This document shows, in pieces, positions 23,550 to 35,181 of a stretch of 64,000 nucleotides of DNA. How positions within the stretch are numbered: the stretch's first letter is position 1; every line of letters starts with the position of its first letter. The notes under the pieces were generated by a model that made no database searches, was not told where the DNA came from, and saw only the letters and a list, made by a program, of their open reading frames with translations. Made by a program: the position numbers and the translations under genes. This DNA is from Symbiodinium kawagutii (Eukaryota; Sar; Dinophyceae; Suessiales; Symbiodiniaceae), in NCBI GenBank assembly GCA_009767595.1, contig VSDK01023782.1, positions 132,383-196,382 of the forward strand. The letters are read 5' to 3'.

Positions 23550-24362
23550 CTACCAGCGCGCCGCGCCACCGCGACATCCACCAGGGAATGGCAGGGGCGG
23601 GCAGCAACGGCGCATGGGTGATGAACATGGTGGGTTAATGGTGGCTCCAGGGGTTGTTTGATGGTTGGTTGATGCTTGGTAATGATGGTGAATGGTTCAT
23701 GAACAATGGCCAATGCTTGGTAATGGTGGGTAATGATGGTTAATGATGGGTATTGGTAAATTAGCTGGCGATAGCTGATGGGAAATAATGGAAAAATGAT
23801 GGTTCATGTTGGTTCATGGAACCAGAACCAAAAAAGAGAGGGTTAAGAATGATGGCTGGCTGGTGAAATGATGGTTGATAATTCATCACAGCTGGTGCTA
23901 ACATTTGACAGCAATAATGATCTAGGTTCGAATAGGTTTTGCACAAGTTTTTCCGAGACTCTTGCACCAAACATATTCAGAAATAGTCAAGACTGGTCTG
24001 TTGTAATTTTTCTTACAAAATTTATGAAAACAGTTAGATCGTAATTTCTCGCACTATCGTAGAGTAGATGCTATTGTATTGCTAGCAAAACAGTACGGAT
24101 CATCATTGATTTGATCTCAAAGGGTCTGTTGTCATCAGGTCAGATCCGGATTGCAAGTTCTCAAAGAATGATGATGGCATGATACTTGCATGATATTGGT
24201 ATGATGCTTGCATGAAAGCGACCACAAAGGAAATTCATTGGGTCACAAATCATTACACCATTTTTTCACACCATTGACCACTTTTAACCTTTCATTAACC
24301 ATTGCCCGTCACCAGAATGGTAGCGCCCTCGCAACAACGTTCCACCTGGCCTGGCCGAAGAT

Positions 24363-24421
24363 TCACACGCCCCGGCTGTCCTCAGGATTCACACGCCAGT
24401 CGAGACTCTCCAGCCACTGGC
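24363..24421 (-). CDS. Small exon (QWLESLDWRVNPEDSRGV)
   Basis: After acceptor CCGCTGAG, two lead bases and 18 codons with mostly G/C endings, then TGA; a GT donor (GGC|GTGTGA) just before the stop is equally possible. It lies 300 bp downstream of the AlkB-like exon on the same strand and could belong to that gene's 3' part. Not recognised. Confidence 0.4.
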
Positions 24422-24725
24422 CTCAGCGGGGCTATGGGTTGGCTAATCATGAACCATCAGCCGGCCAGGGCAACCAGTCATGAACCATGAGCCATGAACC
24501 ATCAGCCAGCCATGGCTGTGAGCAGCTGAGGATTTTCAAGCAACTACCTTGGGCTAATGGTTTCAAAGCAGTTGGGCCGGAAACCCGGCACCAAATCCCT
24601 GCAGTTTCAAGTCGAGAGGCGCGCCACGAATGCTTTAAAGTATCTTAGACATGTCAGTTTGGATCTACAATCATGAATATACAACCGATCCTTCCATGCT
24701 TAGAATTACTTTTGATGCCTGTCCA

Positions 24726-25005
24726 TCATGTCATCCCTTTCTGACGATCGGCGATTTCAATCCATTCATTCCTGGCAGGCACGGCATGCTCGAATATCTG
24801 GTGGAAGTGACCAGCCATGACCACAACATCGCCTGGAACCTGCCACACCATCAAATACCTCACTTCATACTTCTCAGATTTTTTGCCACTGCCCTTGCGT
24901 CGTATGAGGAGCACTCCAGGACTCTTGAAGGTGAACGAGCAAATGGGGTCCATCTCACTGTAACTTGATCCAATGTCAGAATGGAAATCGATTGAGTTTC
25001 CCTCG
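24726..25005 (-). CDS. AlkB-like 2-oxoglutarate/Fe(II) dioxygenase exon
   Basis: Ninety-two codons after acceptor ACCTTCACAG. EGNSIDFHSDIG holds the HxD iron-binding pair (His and Asp of HSD), in the setting of AlkB enzymes (..dsIgwHsD..). About 40 residues on come LMVWQVPGDVVVMAG and then FEHAVP, whose His would be the third iron ligand. Between them is SFTFKSPGVLLIRRKG, the expected beta strands. AlkB proteins oxidatively remove alkyl groups from nucleic acids or protein. The conserved C-terminal Arg that binds 2-oxoglutarate is not in this exon; it should lie in a following exon, or the gene is truncated at the TGA here. Confidence 0.75.
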
Positions 25006-25077
25006 CTGTGAAGGTATCAAAGGATTCTCACAAAAAAAACAAGCGCAACACTGACAGACACTCCGGTCCTCCCAGAC

Positions 25078-25207
25078 CGTTGATCATCGAACATCTTGCT
25101 CTGCATCCTCTCTGCGACGCCTTTGAGAACAGAAGGTTCTCCATGTATCTCCTGCTGGCGGCGATACTTCAAGATAAGCTCGCCAAATGGCCTTATCCAT
25201 TGCGCAT
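25078..25207 (-). CDS. AlkB-like dioxygenase gene, exon before the HxD motif
   Basis: Two lead bases, then AQWIRPFGELILKYRRQQEI.. to ..MQSKMFDDQ. The acceptor is GAGGTTTCAG and the donor CAACG|GTCTGG. The 72-base intron to the next exon has a pyrimidine run and leaves the frame intact, giving ..FDDQR+EGNSIDFHSD... Helical and charged, it fits the stretch before the iron-binding motif in AlkB-type enzymes, but alone it would not be recognised. Confidence 0.6.
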
Positions 25208-25304
25208 CTGAAACCTCCAATGTATAATGCAGGCAACTTTGTCTCATGAGGCTTCATCCTGTCCCAAAAGACAGCGCCGAATGAGCGTTTGCACCAGTAG
25301 TGAC

Positions 25305-25412
25305 CGCTGATGGCAACGTCCCGCGCAAGGTAGCCCTCGAGAGCATGTTCTGTCATAGACGCTTTCTCAAACAGCCAGATTGAAGATTGTAGCACTGCCT
25401 TGGACCCTCCCT
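25305..25412 (-). CDS. Exon upstream of the AlkB-like domain
   Basis: Frame GGSKAVLQSSIWLFEKAS.. to ..LARDVAIS after acceptor GATTGCGCAG. Ending at a GT donor (AGCG|GTCACT) lets it join 25078-25207 in phase, but the same frame continues open for another 70 codons, so the end is uncertain. Likely part of the N-terminal region of the dioxygenase gene. The lead-in to the acceptor holds a partial TIR element (to 25526). Confidence 0.5.
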
Positions 25413-25471
25413 CTGCGCAATCTTGTTGAACTGAGTCTCGTACCTCCCCCAAATCATCCTTTATGTTGACC

Positions 25472-25526
25472 ATTTATATTAATGAATCATCCATTTTTTG
25501 GGTCCCGTATGGCTTGAGAAACCACC
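25472..25526. mobile_element. MITE-like element family 1, partial copy
   Basis: Right half: CCATTTTTTGGGTCCCGTAT then GGCTTGAGAAACCACC. About 60 bp upstream of the exon starting at 25412 (minus strand). Confidence 0.65.
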
Positions 25527-26272
25527 AACTTTCCAACCCCGGCACAGCACCCAAAACAGCACTGCAGCCACTGCGAAGGGCTCCCAGTTGTTGGATTGCT
25601 GGGAGTCTCACTGTGAATCGATTGGCACCTTAACAAATCCTCTACCCGCCAATGGCAGAGGCCTAGTAGCTGGTCAAAAGTTACTAAGAGTGGCTCAGTG
25701 GCCAAGCAGAATCGCCAAAGCAGTCATTGCCGCTGGTTAAAAATGGCTTTGCATAAACAGAATCACAGCGAAGCAGTTGCCAAAGGGGTTGAAAGTTGCT
25801 AACGGGGGTTAGTCCGAATCACAACAAAGCAGTTGCCGCTATTGGCTCCTTTGGGTAATCCTATACCACCTGGAATGGATGGAACCTTGTGATAAGCTGC
25901 ACCTACATACTGTTTAGTAGTGTGGCAATAGAAAACAATGTAGCTCTTTTGATAGTAGCAATTACACATTGAATTCTTCCATCAATGTAGCAGTAATAAT
26001 TTGAGGGAATCCAAATTACCATTGTGGTGATTGATGCGCTTGTGACCATGAATAAAATTCAGTACATCAGGCATTGGTAAAGCATGGTGGACCACTGCCA
26101 AAACCGATGCGATGTACTGGCTCTCACAAAATGTATCAATCGGTTGGAGGAGTGATGAACATGTCCTATTCATGGCTAGCAGCCATGATAAAATATTGAC
26201 CGCAGGATTGTTAGCCAACATATATTCGAAGACTAACCCGAAAAGTGAGCAATGCCCGATGTTCATATTCAA

Positions 26273-27649
26273 CTTCCCATCCTGCCATCAGAAACCCCTA
26301 AAATCAATGGCCATGGTCGTGATATGTCCTGACTGTTGCTTCTATTTGCTCGGCAACACCAAAAATAAACCCGAATTGACGATTCTTGTTGGTTCTTAAC
26401 TTGTACAAATGCAGTTGTGTCAATTGACCATTGTTAACCATCATAAGGAACAATGCACAACCCAATCACCCAACATAAAATATGATCAACCCATCTCATC
26501 CTTTAAGAACCATTACCTTATCTTACTACCAACCATTATTCACCACTAGTACCATCATTAACACTAATATCAACCATGTTCATCAGCAACTATCACAAAC
26601 AGCCCTTCTCAACCATTTATTCCCTACTGTTACCGGTTACCATACCAAGTATAAATCATTGCAACTATGAACCATTATTAACCACTATGAACTATTAGCC
26701 AATAGCCAGTTAAGTCATCATTTACCACTATGAGTTATTAAGCACTATGAACCAGTTAATCAACAATAAACGGTTAATGATTGATTGAAGGTTTATGAGC
26801 AAAAACCAAGCATTATCCAGTCATTGACCGATCAACCAATTAACCAATCATTGACCATTAATCATTAATATTTGACCATTCGCCACGATGACTCATTAAC
26901 CACTATTAACCATTGTTTAACCATAGTTTTACCATAGTTTAACCACTATGTAACCAATCATTAACCATTGGTCAGTAGTGATTAACCAATAGCCACTTTG
27001 ATTCATGAACCACTAGTAGCCACGATTGACCATAATAGTTTAAGCATAATTTAATCACTATGTAACCAATCATTAACCATTAATCATTAATGATTAAGCA
27101 TTATCCACCATGATTCATTAGCTACTATTAGCCACTATGAACCGTGGCTTGACCATAGTTTAATCACTATGTAACCCTTCATTCACCATTATAATCGTTA
27201 TTGCTATTATCATCGTATAAAATATTGCCGTTACTATTGTTATTGTGAGTACTACTTATTGTTATACTTATCATTCATGATAATGAGTCATCATTGCCCG
27301 TTCTCAACCATTGGTAATTATCCCTTATAACCAACCATTAAGCATTATTGTTAAGCATATTGAACCAGTTCACATTTGTTGTTAATCATCAACCAATTTA
27401 ACTATATTTAACCATATTTAACCATATCTAACCATATTTAACCATCAGCCACTATTTAATCATTAACCATTATTCTTATCATGATTAACCAATCATTTAA
27501 CCAATCATTAACCATTATTATTAACCATACATCATCGTTACAAAAATTAATTATTGGTGTATGGTTAATAGTAACCAAAAATAATGGTTTAACCAATCGT
27601 GATTAACCAATCCCTTTGCCACAAAAACCAACCCATTGCTACGGTCTCC
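26273..27649. other. Degenerate AACCATTAACC block
   Basis: More than a kilobase made of loosely repeated AACCATTA, CATTAACC and CTATGAACC words. No gene seen. Confidence 0.7.
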
Positions 27650-27757
27650 GCATCGCTCGCTGTGAAGCGGCAAAGGCCTGGATGACTCCGGGCTTCCAGC
27701 ACCTGCGGGCGGCGAGATGGCACGATTTTCGACGTACGTTAGAGTCGCCGGGGAACG
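27650..27757 (+). CDS. Plus-strand exon candidate with consensus donor
   Basis: CYGLRIARCEAAKAWMTPGF.. to ..RRTLESPGN, about 70% G/C-ended codons, ending at AACG|GTAAGG. The minus strand of the same island is also open: KPPPTDPTLTVPRRL then TAA (27739-27786) follows acceptor CATTTTGAG and fits phase 0 as a last exon for the 29.3-30.4 kb gene. Only one reading can be right. Confidence 0.4.
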
Positions 27758-28117
27758 GTAAGGGTTGGGTCAGTTGGCGGCGGCTTCTCAAAATGGGGGG
27801 GTTTCACGGGTTTATAAGGATTTATATGGGTTTTATGTGGGTTTATATGGTTTTCAAGGGATTTATATAGGATTTGTATGAGGTTGAAATGGTTTCATAG
27901 GGATTGTAGTACTTGATAGCAGGGGATGATAACCAACAATAAGGATGTACAGAACCCCTCCCGGAGGTCATGGCTTGCATTCTCTCTTTTGGGTCATGCC
28001 CTTGTTGCTTATACGGTTTCATAGGGTTGTAATGGCTAATAATACGCACAAACCCCGTGTCTGTGCGTGTTGAACATTGCTCGAAGAACCAGTGAGAAAC
28101 ACTGGCTATACGCAGTG

Positions 28118-28252
28118 ATTTAGGGTTTAGGGTTTTAGGGTTTAGGTTTTAGGGTTTAGGGTTTAGGGTTTTAGGGTTTAGGGTTTTAGGGTTTTAGGGT
28201 TTTAGGGTTTGAGGGTTTTAGGGTTTTAGGGTTTTAGGGTTTAGGGTCAGGG
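28118..28252. repeat. TTTAGGG telomere-type array inside a dispersed repeat
   Basis: TTTAGGG and TTTTAGGG units. Left flank ..ATACGCAGTGATTT and right flank ..AACAACG..CCTGCGCAGG are shared with the copy at 60.45 kb. Confidence 0.9.
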
Positions 28253-28403
28253 TTTCTTGGTTCTCAGAGTTTCAAAACAACGGGCCTGCGCAGGGTTTTG
28301 AACAGTTAACAAGACTCACTTCTGGGCAGGTCTTGTGGTCACGGGCAAACCATAGGGTCTTGCCGTAATAATAGGGGATGATAATCAACAATAAGGACCA
28401 ACA

Positions 28404-28497
28404 TGGTGCTTTCTCAAAATTGGGAACCCCCAAAAATGGTTTGTTTGCTACTATAAATGGTTAATACACTGAATGACTTATGGATTGAGAAAAACCC
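28404..28497. mobile_element. MITE-like element family 1, diverged copy
   Basis: GTGCTTTCTCAAAATTGGGA at left, GACTTATGGATTGAGAAA at right, with the CCCCCAAAAATGG centre. Confidence 0.55.
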
Positions 28498-29305
28498 ATT
28501 TTATGAATTTTGATGATTCGTTCATGGCGCATCGCTGGTGAATTGATGGCTTTCAGCTGGTGAACGGCTGCCTAGTTGATGCTTTGTTGTTGTTTGAATG
28601 ATGGTCTTGTCTTTTTGATTGATGGTTCATTGATGGTTGTTAACAACTATTCATGATCTTAATGGCCACGAATGGTCAAGATCCGTTTTGAATAGACCGA
28701 CATGGCGAGCATGGCCGTGATGATGATCCATGTTAATGAACGGTATGCGACCAACAGTAATGTTTTTCGAAACCTGGTTCATGTTGGTGCACCATAGTCC
28801 TTGATGGTAAAGGGCAAAAAACCTCTAATGCTTCCTCCCCGAGGAATTAACCATTGGCAACTATCAACTAGCATGATCCGTTGCTACCATCATGTAGCCA
28901 TCATTGCTAATCACCAGCCACCTTCATCACGGAAACCCTTGGAAACCAGCTATGAACCGTGGATTTTCCACCTTGCCAAATTAGGTATATCCCAGTGGTA
29001 TCCCCAATTCTTGTTGGTTATCACCTGTTCTCAGCCTTTCAAAATTAACGATCTATGAATCATTGCACCCATAGCAACCATCCGTCGTAACCACCAACTA
29101 ACTACAATAGTAAGCATAGTTACTATAGTAACTACCATTAATCATTAATCATTTGTCATTGATATCATCAGAAATCATTAATCATTCCAAGTAACCATCA
29201 TCAATCATCATTGATATAACTAACATGAATCATATCAATATATTCAAACATTCATAGTCATACCGCCCACATCGCACCAAGTCATCACCATGGCCACCAC
29301 CGCAC

Positions 29306-29431
29306 CTGCGACGCTGGGAGGTCCAGCAGCCCTTCCTTCACGCCGGCCGTCGTCATGGCCGGCTTCGTTGCGCCCACGCTGCGGCCGGTGCCGCCGGTTT
29401 TCGGCGACAGCTCGGCCTCGGAGTCGCTGTC
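29306..29431 (-). CDS. Exon of unrecognised gene, disordered region
   Basis: Forty-two codons, phase 0-0: DSDSEAELSPKTGGTGRSVG.. to ..LLDLPASQ. Almost every codon ends in G or C. Acceptor CCTGGCTTCAG, donor CAG|GTGCGG. Ser/Gly/Thr/Ala-rich, so probably an unstructured tail. In phase with 29868-29966 and 30342-30441 upstream. Confidence 0.7.
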
Positions 29432-29867
29432 CTGAAGCCAGGGATGGGGATGGTCATGGGGAACGACCTGAGGTGGTTGAGACTAGTGGCTATTACTGTT
29501 GTTTAGTAGCTATTAACCTTCAATGGCTTATTAACCTTCAATGGTTGTTGAGCTATTATTAAGCCATTAGATTGGTTAATAAGCCATTAGAATGGTTAAT
29601 AAGCCATGGCTAGTTGGTGGGTTCATGGTGTGCTTCGTAATGATGCTTCATGATGGTCAAGAACAGGGATATCAGCTTGAGGATGGTGGTGATGGTTAAG
29701 ATTGGTTCATCGTGGTTAATGGTGACTAGAAGGGGTTGGCTGATGTTGGTTTATGGTGGTTGGTAATGATGGTTTAAGATGGTTCATGGTGATAGTGGCA
29801 AATCTTGGCGAACGGCATGACTGAGCATGGTTGATTGATGGTGAGTTGTGGATGGCTGGCAACCAAC

Positions 29868-29966
29868 TATTCCCAAATGATGGGGAAAATTAACATGTCT
29901 AAAATCATCCGCCAGAAAAACGCGTGGCTCATAGGGCAAAGTGCTGCCGTTGGCTAAGCTTCCGAT
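29868..29966 (-). CDS. Exon of unrecognised gene
   Basis: Thirty-three codons, phase 0-0: IGSLANGSTLPYEPRVFLAD.. to ..FPHHLGI, acceptor GGGCTCGAG after a T-rich tract, donor ATA|GTTGGT. Codon bias weaker than its neighbours but phases agree on both sides. Confidence 0.45.
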
Positions 29967-30341
29967 CTCGAGCCCCAACAGTCGGCAACAACGAGCAGCA
30001 ACAGCTACTGGGTCGCAGCCACCCCAGCAATGCCTATCCTCAGTCCCGAGCCAGGAAGCTGAAAATCACGAATTTTCAATACGTAAACCAACTATAACTA
30101 AATGGTGGATTTGACTTCCAAGTTAGGGCCTACCACAGTGTAAGCCCTTGTACTGGCTTGTTAAAGCATTACTATCAACCATTACTATCAACCATCAATA
30201 TCAACCATTACTATCAACCATTAAAATCAACCATTACTATCAACCTTTACTATCAACCATTACCATGAACCATTCTCAACCAATATCACCCATGACCACC
30301 CCAATGCAACCAGCAATGCCCCCACCAGTGCTTCACTGCGC

Positions 30342-30441
30342 CTGAAGACACGCAGCCAATTCCTCAGGTTTCATCAGGGTGCCCAACCTCGGAGATGGAA
30401 TGCCAGTGGGGGGCACGAACGGAATGATCACGGTGAAGAAA
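30342..30441 (-). CDS. Exon of unrecognised gene, GC donor
   Basis: One lead base then 33 codons: FFTVIIPFVPPTGIPSPRLG.. to ..EELAACLQ. Acceptor ATGAACCAG. Ending at CAG|GCGCAG (GC donor) keeps phase 0 with the next exons; a GT two bases on would shift the frame. A hydrophobic start followed by a Pro-rich loop. Confidence 0.6.
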
Positions 30442-31119
30442 CTGGTTCATGAGATGGTTATTGAGCTAGCTAATGAGCTGGTTAAGCTGGCAAATAAGCT
30501 GGTGAATTGTTGGTTAGTAAACTGGTGAGTGTTGAGAAATAAGCTGGTTAATCGAGTGAAATCATCCGGTGAAATATTGATAATTTGATCATATTTGGCT
30601 AATTGATGCTCATTGTTTGTTAATGAGCTGGCAAATTGTTGGTCTAAGCTGGCTCATTGTTGGTCAATAAGCTGGTGAATAGTGAGTAATACTACGTAAA
30701 TGTGAAACCGTGGTTAATAGAGGACCAGCCAGCACTTGCGGCAAACTCAAAACGACCAGAACCAAAACCCCCATTGGCGTTTAGGATCAAACATTGTTTA
30801 TAGCAATTGGATCAATCTGTTCCCAAACGCCCTTTTGTTTGGGTTTTGGGATCACACCATGGGCGTTTCGGATCAATTTGTTCATACCACAAATCCTCCA
30901 TGGCCCAATAAAAATAGCCAAATGAATACCAATGATAATACACAAATCAACCAATGATGATGACAACCATGATCAACTAGCCTAACTAGCGTAACCAGGA
31001 TCCATTGGATGATGACACAAATCCTCCATGGCATTTCATACAAGGTGAGCCCCCTTGGTTAGCTAACTTTAGTTCACTAGGGTAACTACCAGTTATGGTA
31101 GATATCACTATAGTTAAAT

Positions 31120-31219
31120 GGTTGTTTCTCAGAATAGGGGTACCCCCCAATCATCCCTAAATAGTCATTTATAGTGATAAACCAGCCATTTTTTGGGTCC
31201 CCTATTTTGAGAAACCACC
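31120..31219. mobile_element. MITE-like element family 1, complete copy
   Basis: Left end GGTTGTTTCTCAGAATAGGG, right end CCCTATTTTGAGAAACCACC, 100 bp, with AAAT on both flanks. Confidence 0.85.
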
Positions 31220-31304
31220 AAATGGCTTATTAATCAACTAAGCTAACGTTTGGGGGGCCCGGTCCCTCGTAGCAACCCATCTCGAAAGGGACCGCGGAAC
31301 TCAC

Positions 31305-31395
31305 GTCTGAGGCGCTGTTGCCCTTCCATCTCCGCGTGGCGATGGCACATCAAACGGCCCTGGCGGCTCCAACTATCCGTGCCCGTTTCGATGTC
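31305..31395 (-). CDS. Exon of unrecognised gene
   Basis: Thirty codons plus one base: DIETGTDSWSRQGRLMCHRH.. to ..EGQQRLR, between acceptor ACGGCTTCAG and a near-perfect donor AGAC|GTGAGT. Frame stays open past the donor. A full-length TIR element (31120-31219) sits 85 bp downstream. Confidence 0.6.
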
Positions 31396-32416
31396 CTGAA
31401 GCCGTGGCGCCACTCAGCTGTGGCTGTGGATGACCTACAACTGATGGGGTTCATTGATGTCTGTTGAGGTGATCCATGTACATATATAGTTATCTTGATT
31501 GGGGTGATCAACATGTATATCTGAGCTATGTGATGGTTTATCAACTATTAAGCATGGGGTTCATCAATGACAAGCCATGTTTGAGAGTTGATAAGACGCT
31601 TTTGGGATCAATCATAAGCTAATCCAGGTGAATTATCAATAAACCAATAAGCATGACCTACAACCTATAGGGTTTGTTGATCATTTTGATCGATCAGAGT
31701 GAAACACAATGACCCAGGACTTCACCAATCGGGTTGGTGATAGATGAGTGAGTCATACACGTCTATGACTTAGTAAACAATTGTCCATGTAACCTGTTGG
31801 GATTGAAATGGGGGGGTTAAAATGACCTATGCCATCATTTGTGAATACTTGGTTTGAACACTAAATTGGGTATATACTGTAATGTGAGTGTGGTGAAAAA
31901 ACCCGAAGAATGACTCGCCAGTACACCTATTGATCTAGCACGGACTATTGAGTTTATAATCATTGATCAGCTAGTACCAACATTGATCAGCTGGTACCAA
32001 TGAACTGATCAACATGATCAGCTAGTAGGCTTATTATTTGATCAATCATTATTGACCCATCCTCATCAACAATCACATGGTGAATGGTCAGTGAACAAGA
32101 TTAATACTCAACAGTAACTCATCATGGCAAATGAACTAGTAGTTGGGTATCATAAGTGATTTGAAGCAACCAGAAGCTACAACCACGGGGGTAACAAACA
32201 CCGCCAACGACATGCAATGGTTTGGTTTTTGAATTGTAAGACTCTGAATCACAAACAATTTCATTGGGTATATTCACTATGCATTCTTGGTTTTCGGGTC
32301 CATGCTGTTCAGAAATCGAAGTGCCTTCACTATATGACAGTTGGGGCGCGGTAGCGGCAAAACCAATGGCTTGATGTATGTTTTGACACTAAGGAGGTAA
32401 AATGACTATCTTCAAC

Positions 32417-32477
32417 CAGGGCACGCGGCACGCTTGCTGTCCTCTGCGAAGGTTCCGTACAAAGGTCCCACTTGCAG
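32417..32477 (-). CDS. Small exon of unrecognised gene
   Basis: LQVGPLYGTFAEDSKRAACP after a strong pyrimidine tract and TAG acceptor; donor CCTG|GTTGAA. A second frame (..AASGTFVRNLRRGQQACRVPW) would fit the phase of the exon at 32969-33051 better, so the frame is open. Confidence 0.45.
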
Positions 32478-32968
32478 CTAGTCCCCAGGAAAAGCCAAGC
32501 GGGCGTCCATGAGGCGCCAAATCAAAAAAATCAAAAATCAGGATGGCTCATTGTGCCAAGGATCTTGCTATTCTTCTGGCTTATCTCACCAGATCATACC
32601 CATCAAAATGTGGAAAGGAAACCCAGCCGCTGTGCATGATAAAATGGAGGATGTAGTGGGGCACGAACTGTCATGGACGACCACCACCACTATCATCATC
32701 AACCAGTGGAATTGTTGGTGACCAGTGATCACCCTGTTACCGAGCAACTGAAACATTATCTTTTCTAGTCATTTCCCTTGACCAGCCATTAGCAGCCAAC
32801 ATCAAACATTCAAGCTTATCAATCATGAACAAACTACTAGTGAACCACTAGCCAACCATTCATCAACCATTGCCCATGAGTTCACCAGCCATTTCTCCAA
32901 CATGGCCCATAGTCAGTAGTGGCTTTTTTTTGCCCATAGTCAGTAGTGGCTTCTGGATATGCATCTAC

Positions 32969-33051
32969 CCACACGAGGTCTCAACGTCCCACTGTCCTGC
33001 AGGATCTGCGGATACTTGAATTCCTTGGCGGAGGGGCTGTAGATGGTGCGA
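32969..33051 (-). CDS. Exon of unrecognised gene
   Basis: One lead base, 27 codons RTIYSPSAKEFKYPQILQDS..LRPRV and one base; three quarters of codons end in G or C. Acceptor CTCGCACGAG, donor GTGG|GTAGAT. The plus strand also shows a CAG acceptor and open frame here (DLRILEFLGGGAVDG..) but with poorer codon bias. Confidence 0.55.
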
Positions 33052-33341
33052 CTCGTGCGAGCATGGGGTGGGGGATGCCCCAACGATGGTTCTTGATGAT
33101 GATCCAATGGTGTATGATGGTCTATGGTTGTATGGTCAACAAGAACAATCTTCAACCAACTGACCAACCCATTGATGATGATGTCCCAACATCTGAGAAT
33201 TGCTCAATATCCAACCCTCCAAACTTACATGCTTGTGGGTCACTATTATCAATGAGCCATCCAAAAAGGGGTAGATGGCACATTCATGATGCTTGTTTGC
33301 TCGTTGATGCTGGGCATGAATGATCACTCGATAATCAGAAC

Positions 33342-34660
33342 CAAGCATGGCTCGTATTTGGTCAGTAATTAATCATAAGCCAATATGAACCATCCTTATC
33401 CAGTTGCTAATGATCATTACAGTAGGCATCATCCTTCATTGGGAACCATCATTGTGAACCATCATTATCAAGTAGTACCCAGCACTCATTTTATAATCAC
33501 GACCCACCAGTCGCCAACTATTAACCAGCTATTCATCACGTTACAGCAAATATCATGAATTCTCGGTAAATGCTCATTGTCATCTGGATGAATGGTTCAT
33601 GATCGGAATAAATTTGAGCATCAGGGGTATGGTTGGTTAGTCAATCCGGTCAATACGAACCCGCTACTACTGTTCGTTGACCATGACATAACGATGAACT
33701 ATCACTCAGTATTGATGCTAGTTCTTCTAGGTGTTAATTGACCCCTATCATTCAACAATTATCAAACATCCCTATCAACCATCGCCAAACCTGACTTGAT
33801 GAACGGTAAACCATTGATGCTTAAAATAACTGCGAATGAACGACTTACCACTTATCACCCATCATTGAGCATTGTCTGTCACCAGTAAGTAGACACCACG
33901 ATCAATACTAGCCATTTCTAATGATGATTATCAACTACCATTGGCTTTGACCATTGACCATTGGTTGCTCATTGTGGTAAACTATCAATCATCAGCCACT
34001 ATCCATGCCATTCACTTCAAATGACTGCTCCGCACTAGCAATTCATATCCAACTGTTTATGAAAATACCATTAGACACCACAATCAATTCACAGCTGTTA
34101 TAAAGACATCATTCTCAACCATACCTGGCAAAACTGTTAGTTTACCGTTAACAAGCCATTAGCCATCATCAACCCATCATCAGCCATCATTCATCAACCA
34201 CTAAGTGGCCATTATCAGCGATTACCTACCACCATGAACCATAATAAACCATCATTATCAACTAGTATTAACCATTCTTTAATCAATCATTCGTCGCCAA
34301 AATGACTTCAACCACTGACTCATCAACCGCTCATTAATGAACCATTACCTAACCACTCCTTTAAGCAGTCAACCATTTTCAACCATCACTACCAACCTCT
34401 TGCTATGAAATTATCAGTATCCAGTATTAGTTTCCCGCCAACTAATCATTTCAAACATTTGTCAACTATTAACCGGAAATAACTATTACCAACCAGTGAG
34501 GTAAGCATGAGTAATCCACCACTAATGAACTTGACCAAGAATAAATCCATGACTAACCAACCAATGGTGGGTAAACCAACCGTTACTAACCATTACATAC
34601 CATTACCAATGGAACAATGATTAACGTACTAACGGTTACATACCCAGCCATTACATGCCT
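33342..34660. other. Degenerate AACCATCA block
   Basis: Same kind of word drift as at 26.3-27.6 kb; no gene seen. Confidence 0.7.
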
Positions 34661-34765
34661 GGTTAGTGGTTTCAACCCTATGAAAATTTTAGTCAACCAA
34701 GTCAACCAACCACTTGCCAATAACTAAAGTTGGGAAAAAAGGTCAATCAAACGGCCATCGGCAGT
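34661..34765. mobile_element. MITE-like element family 2, diverged
   Basis: TGGTTAGTGGTTTCAACCC left, with inner CTATGAAAATTTTAGTCAAC; right end GGCCATCGGCAGTTG is diverged. Confidence 0.5.
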
Positions 34766-35094
34766 TGTTTAACCGTTTAACCATCATTGTTAGTTATTAT
34801 CTACTATTACTCACCATTATTTCTGCTTCTAACCTGCAAAAACCAACCAGGCAGTAGGTCATTCATTCATCCTAATCACCATTCTTGTTGGTGATTATCC
34901 CCTATTATCAACCATTCTTAATGGTTACAAGCCCTCTATAACCTCTATAAAACCACCAACCAAAAACCTATCCAATCACCATGTCCCCTATTATTGACCA
35001 TTCTTGATGGTTATAACCCCTAGAAACCCCTATAAAACCACCTATAATCACCATACAAATGAAAATGATGAACCAACCATTGAATCTCATCCAC

Positions 35095-35181
35095 TGCCAG
35101 GTCTCAGCATTGCAGAAGTCGCCATAGCAGCCGGGCACCGGAGCAGGGGGAGTCTCCTCCTTGGGGCCGTACCCGGCGGTG
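35095..35181 (-). CDS. Exon with Cys pair (GCYGDFCNAETW)
   Basis: One lead base, 28 codons TAGYGPKEETPPAPVPGCYG..AETW and two bases; over 80% of codons end in G or C. Acceptor AACCACAG, donor GGCA|GTGGAT. Pro-rich linker followed by GCYGDFCN. Family unknown. Confidence 0.65.

Noticed and set aside
28118..28252. True chromosome end
   Set aside because: Array is short and internal, with flanks shared by another internal copy.
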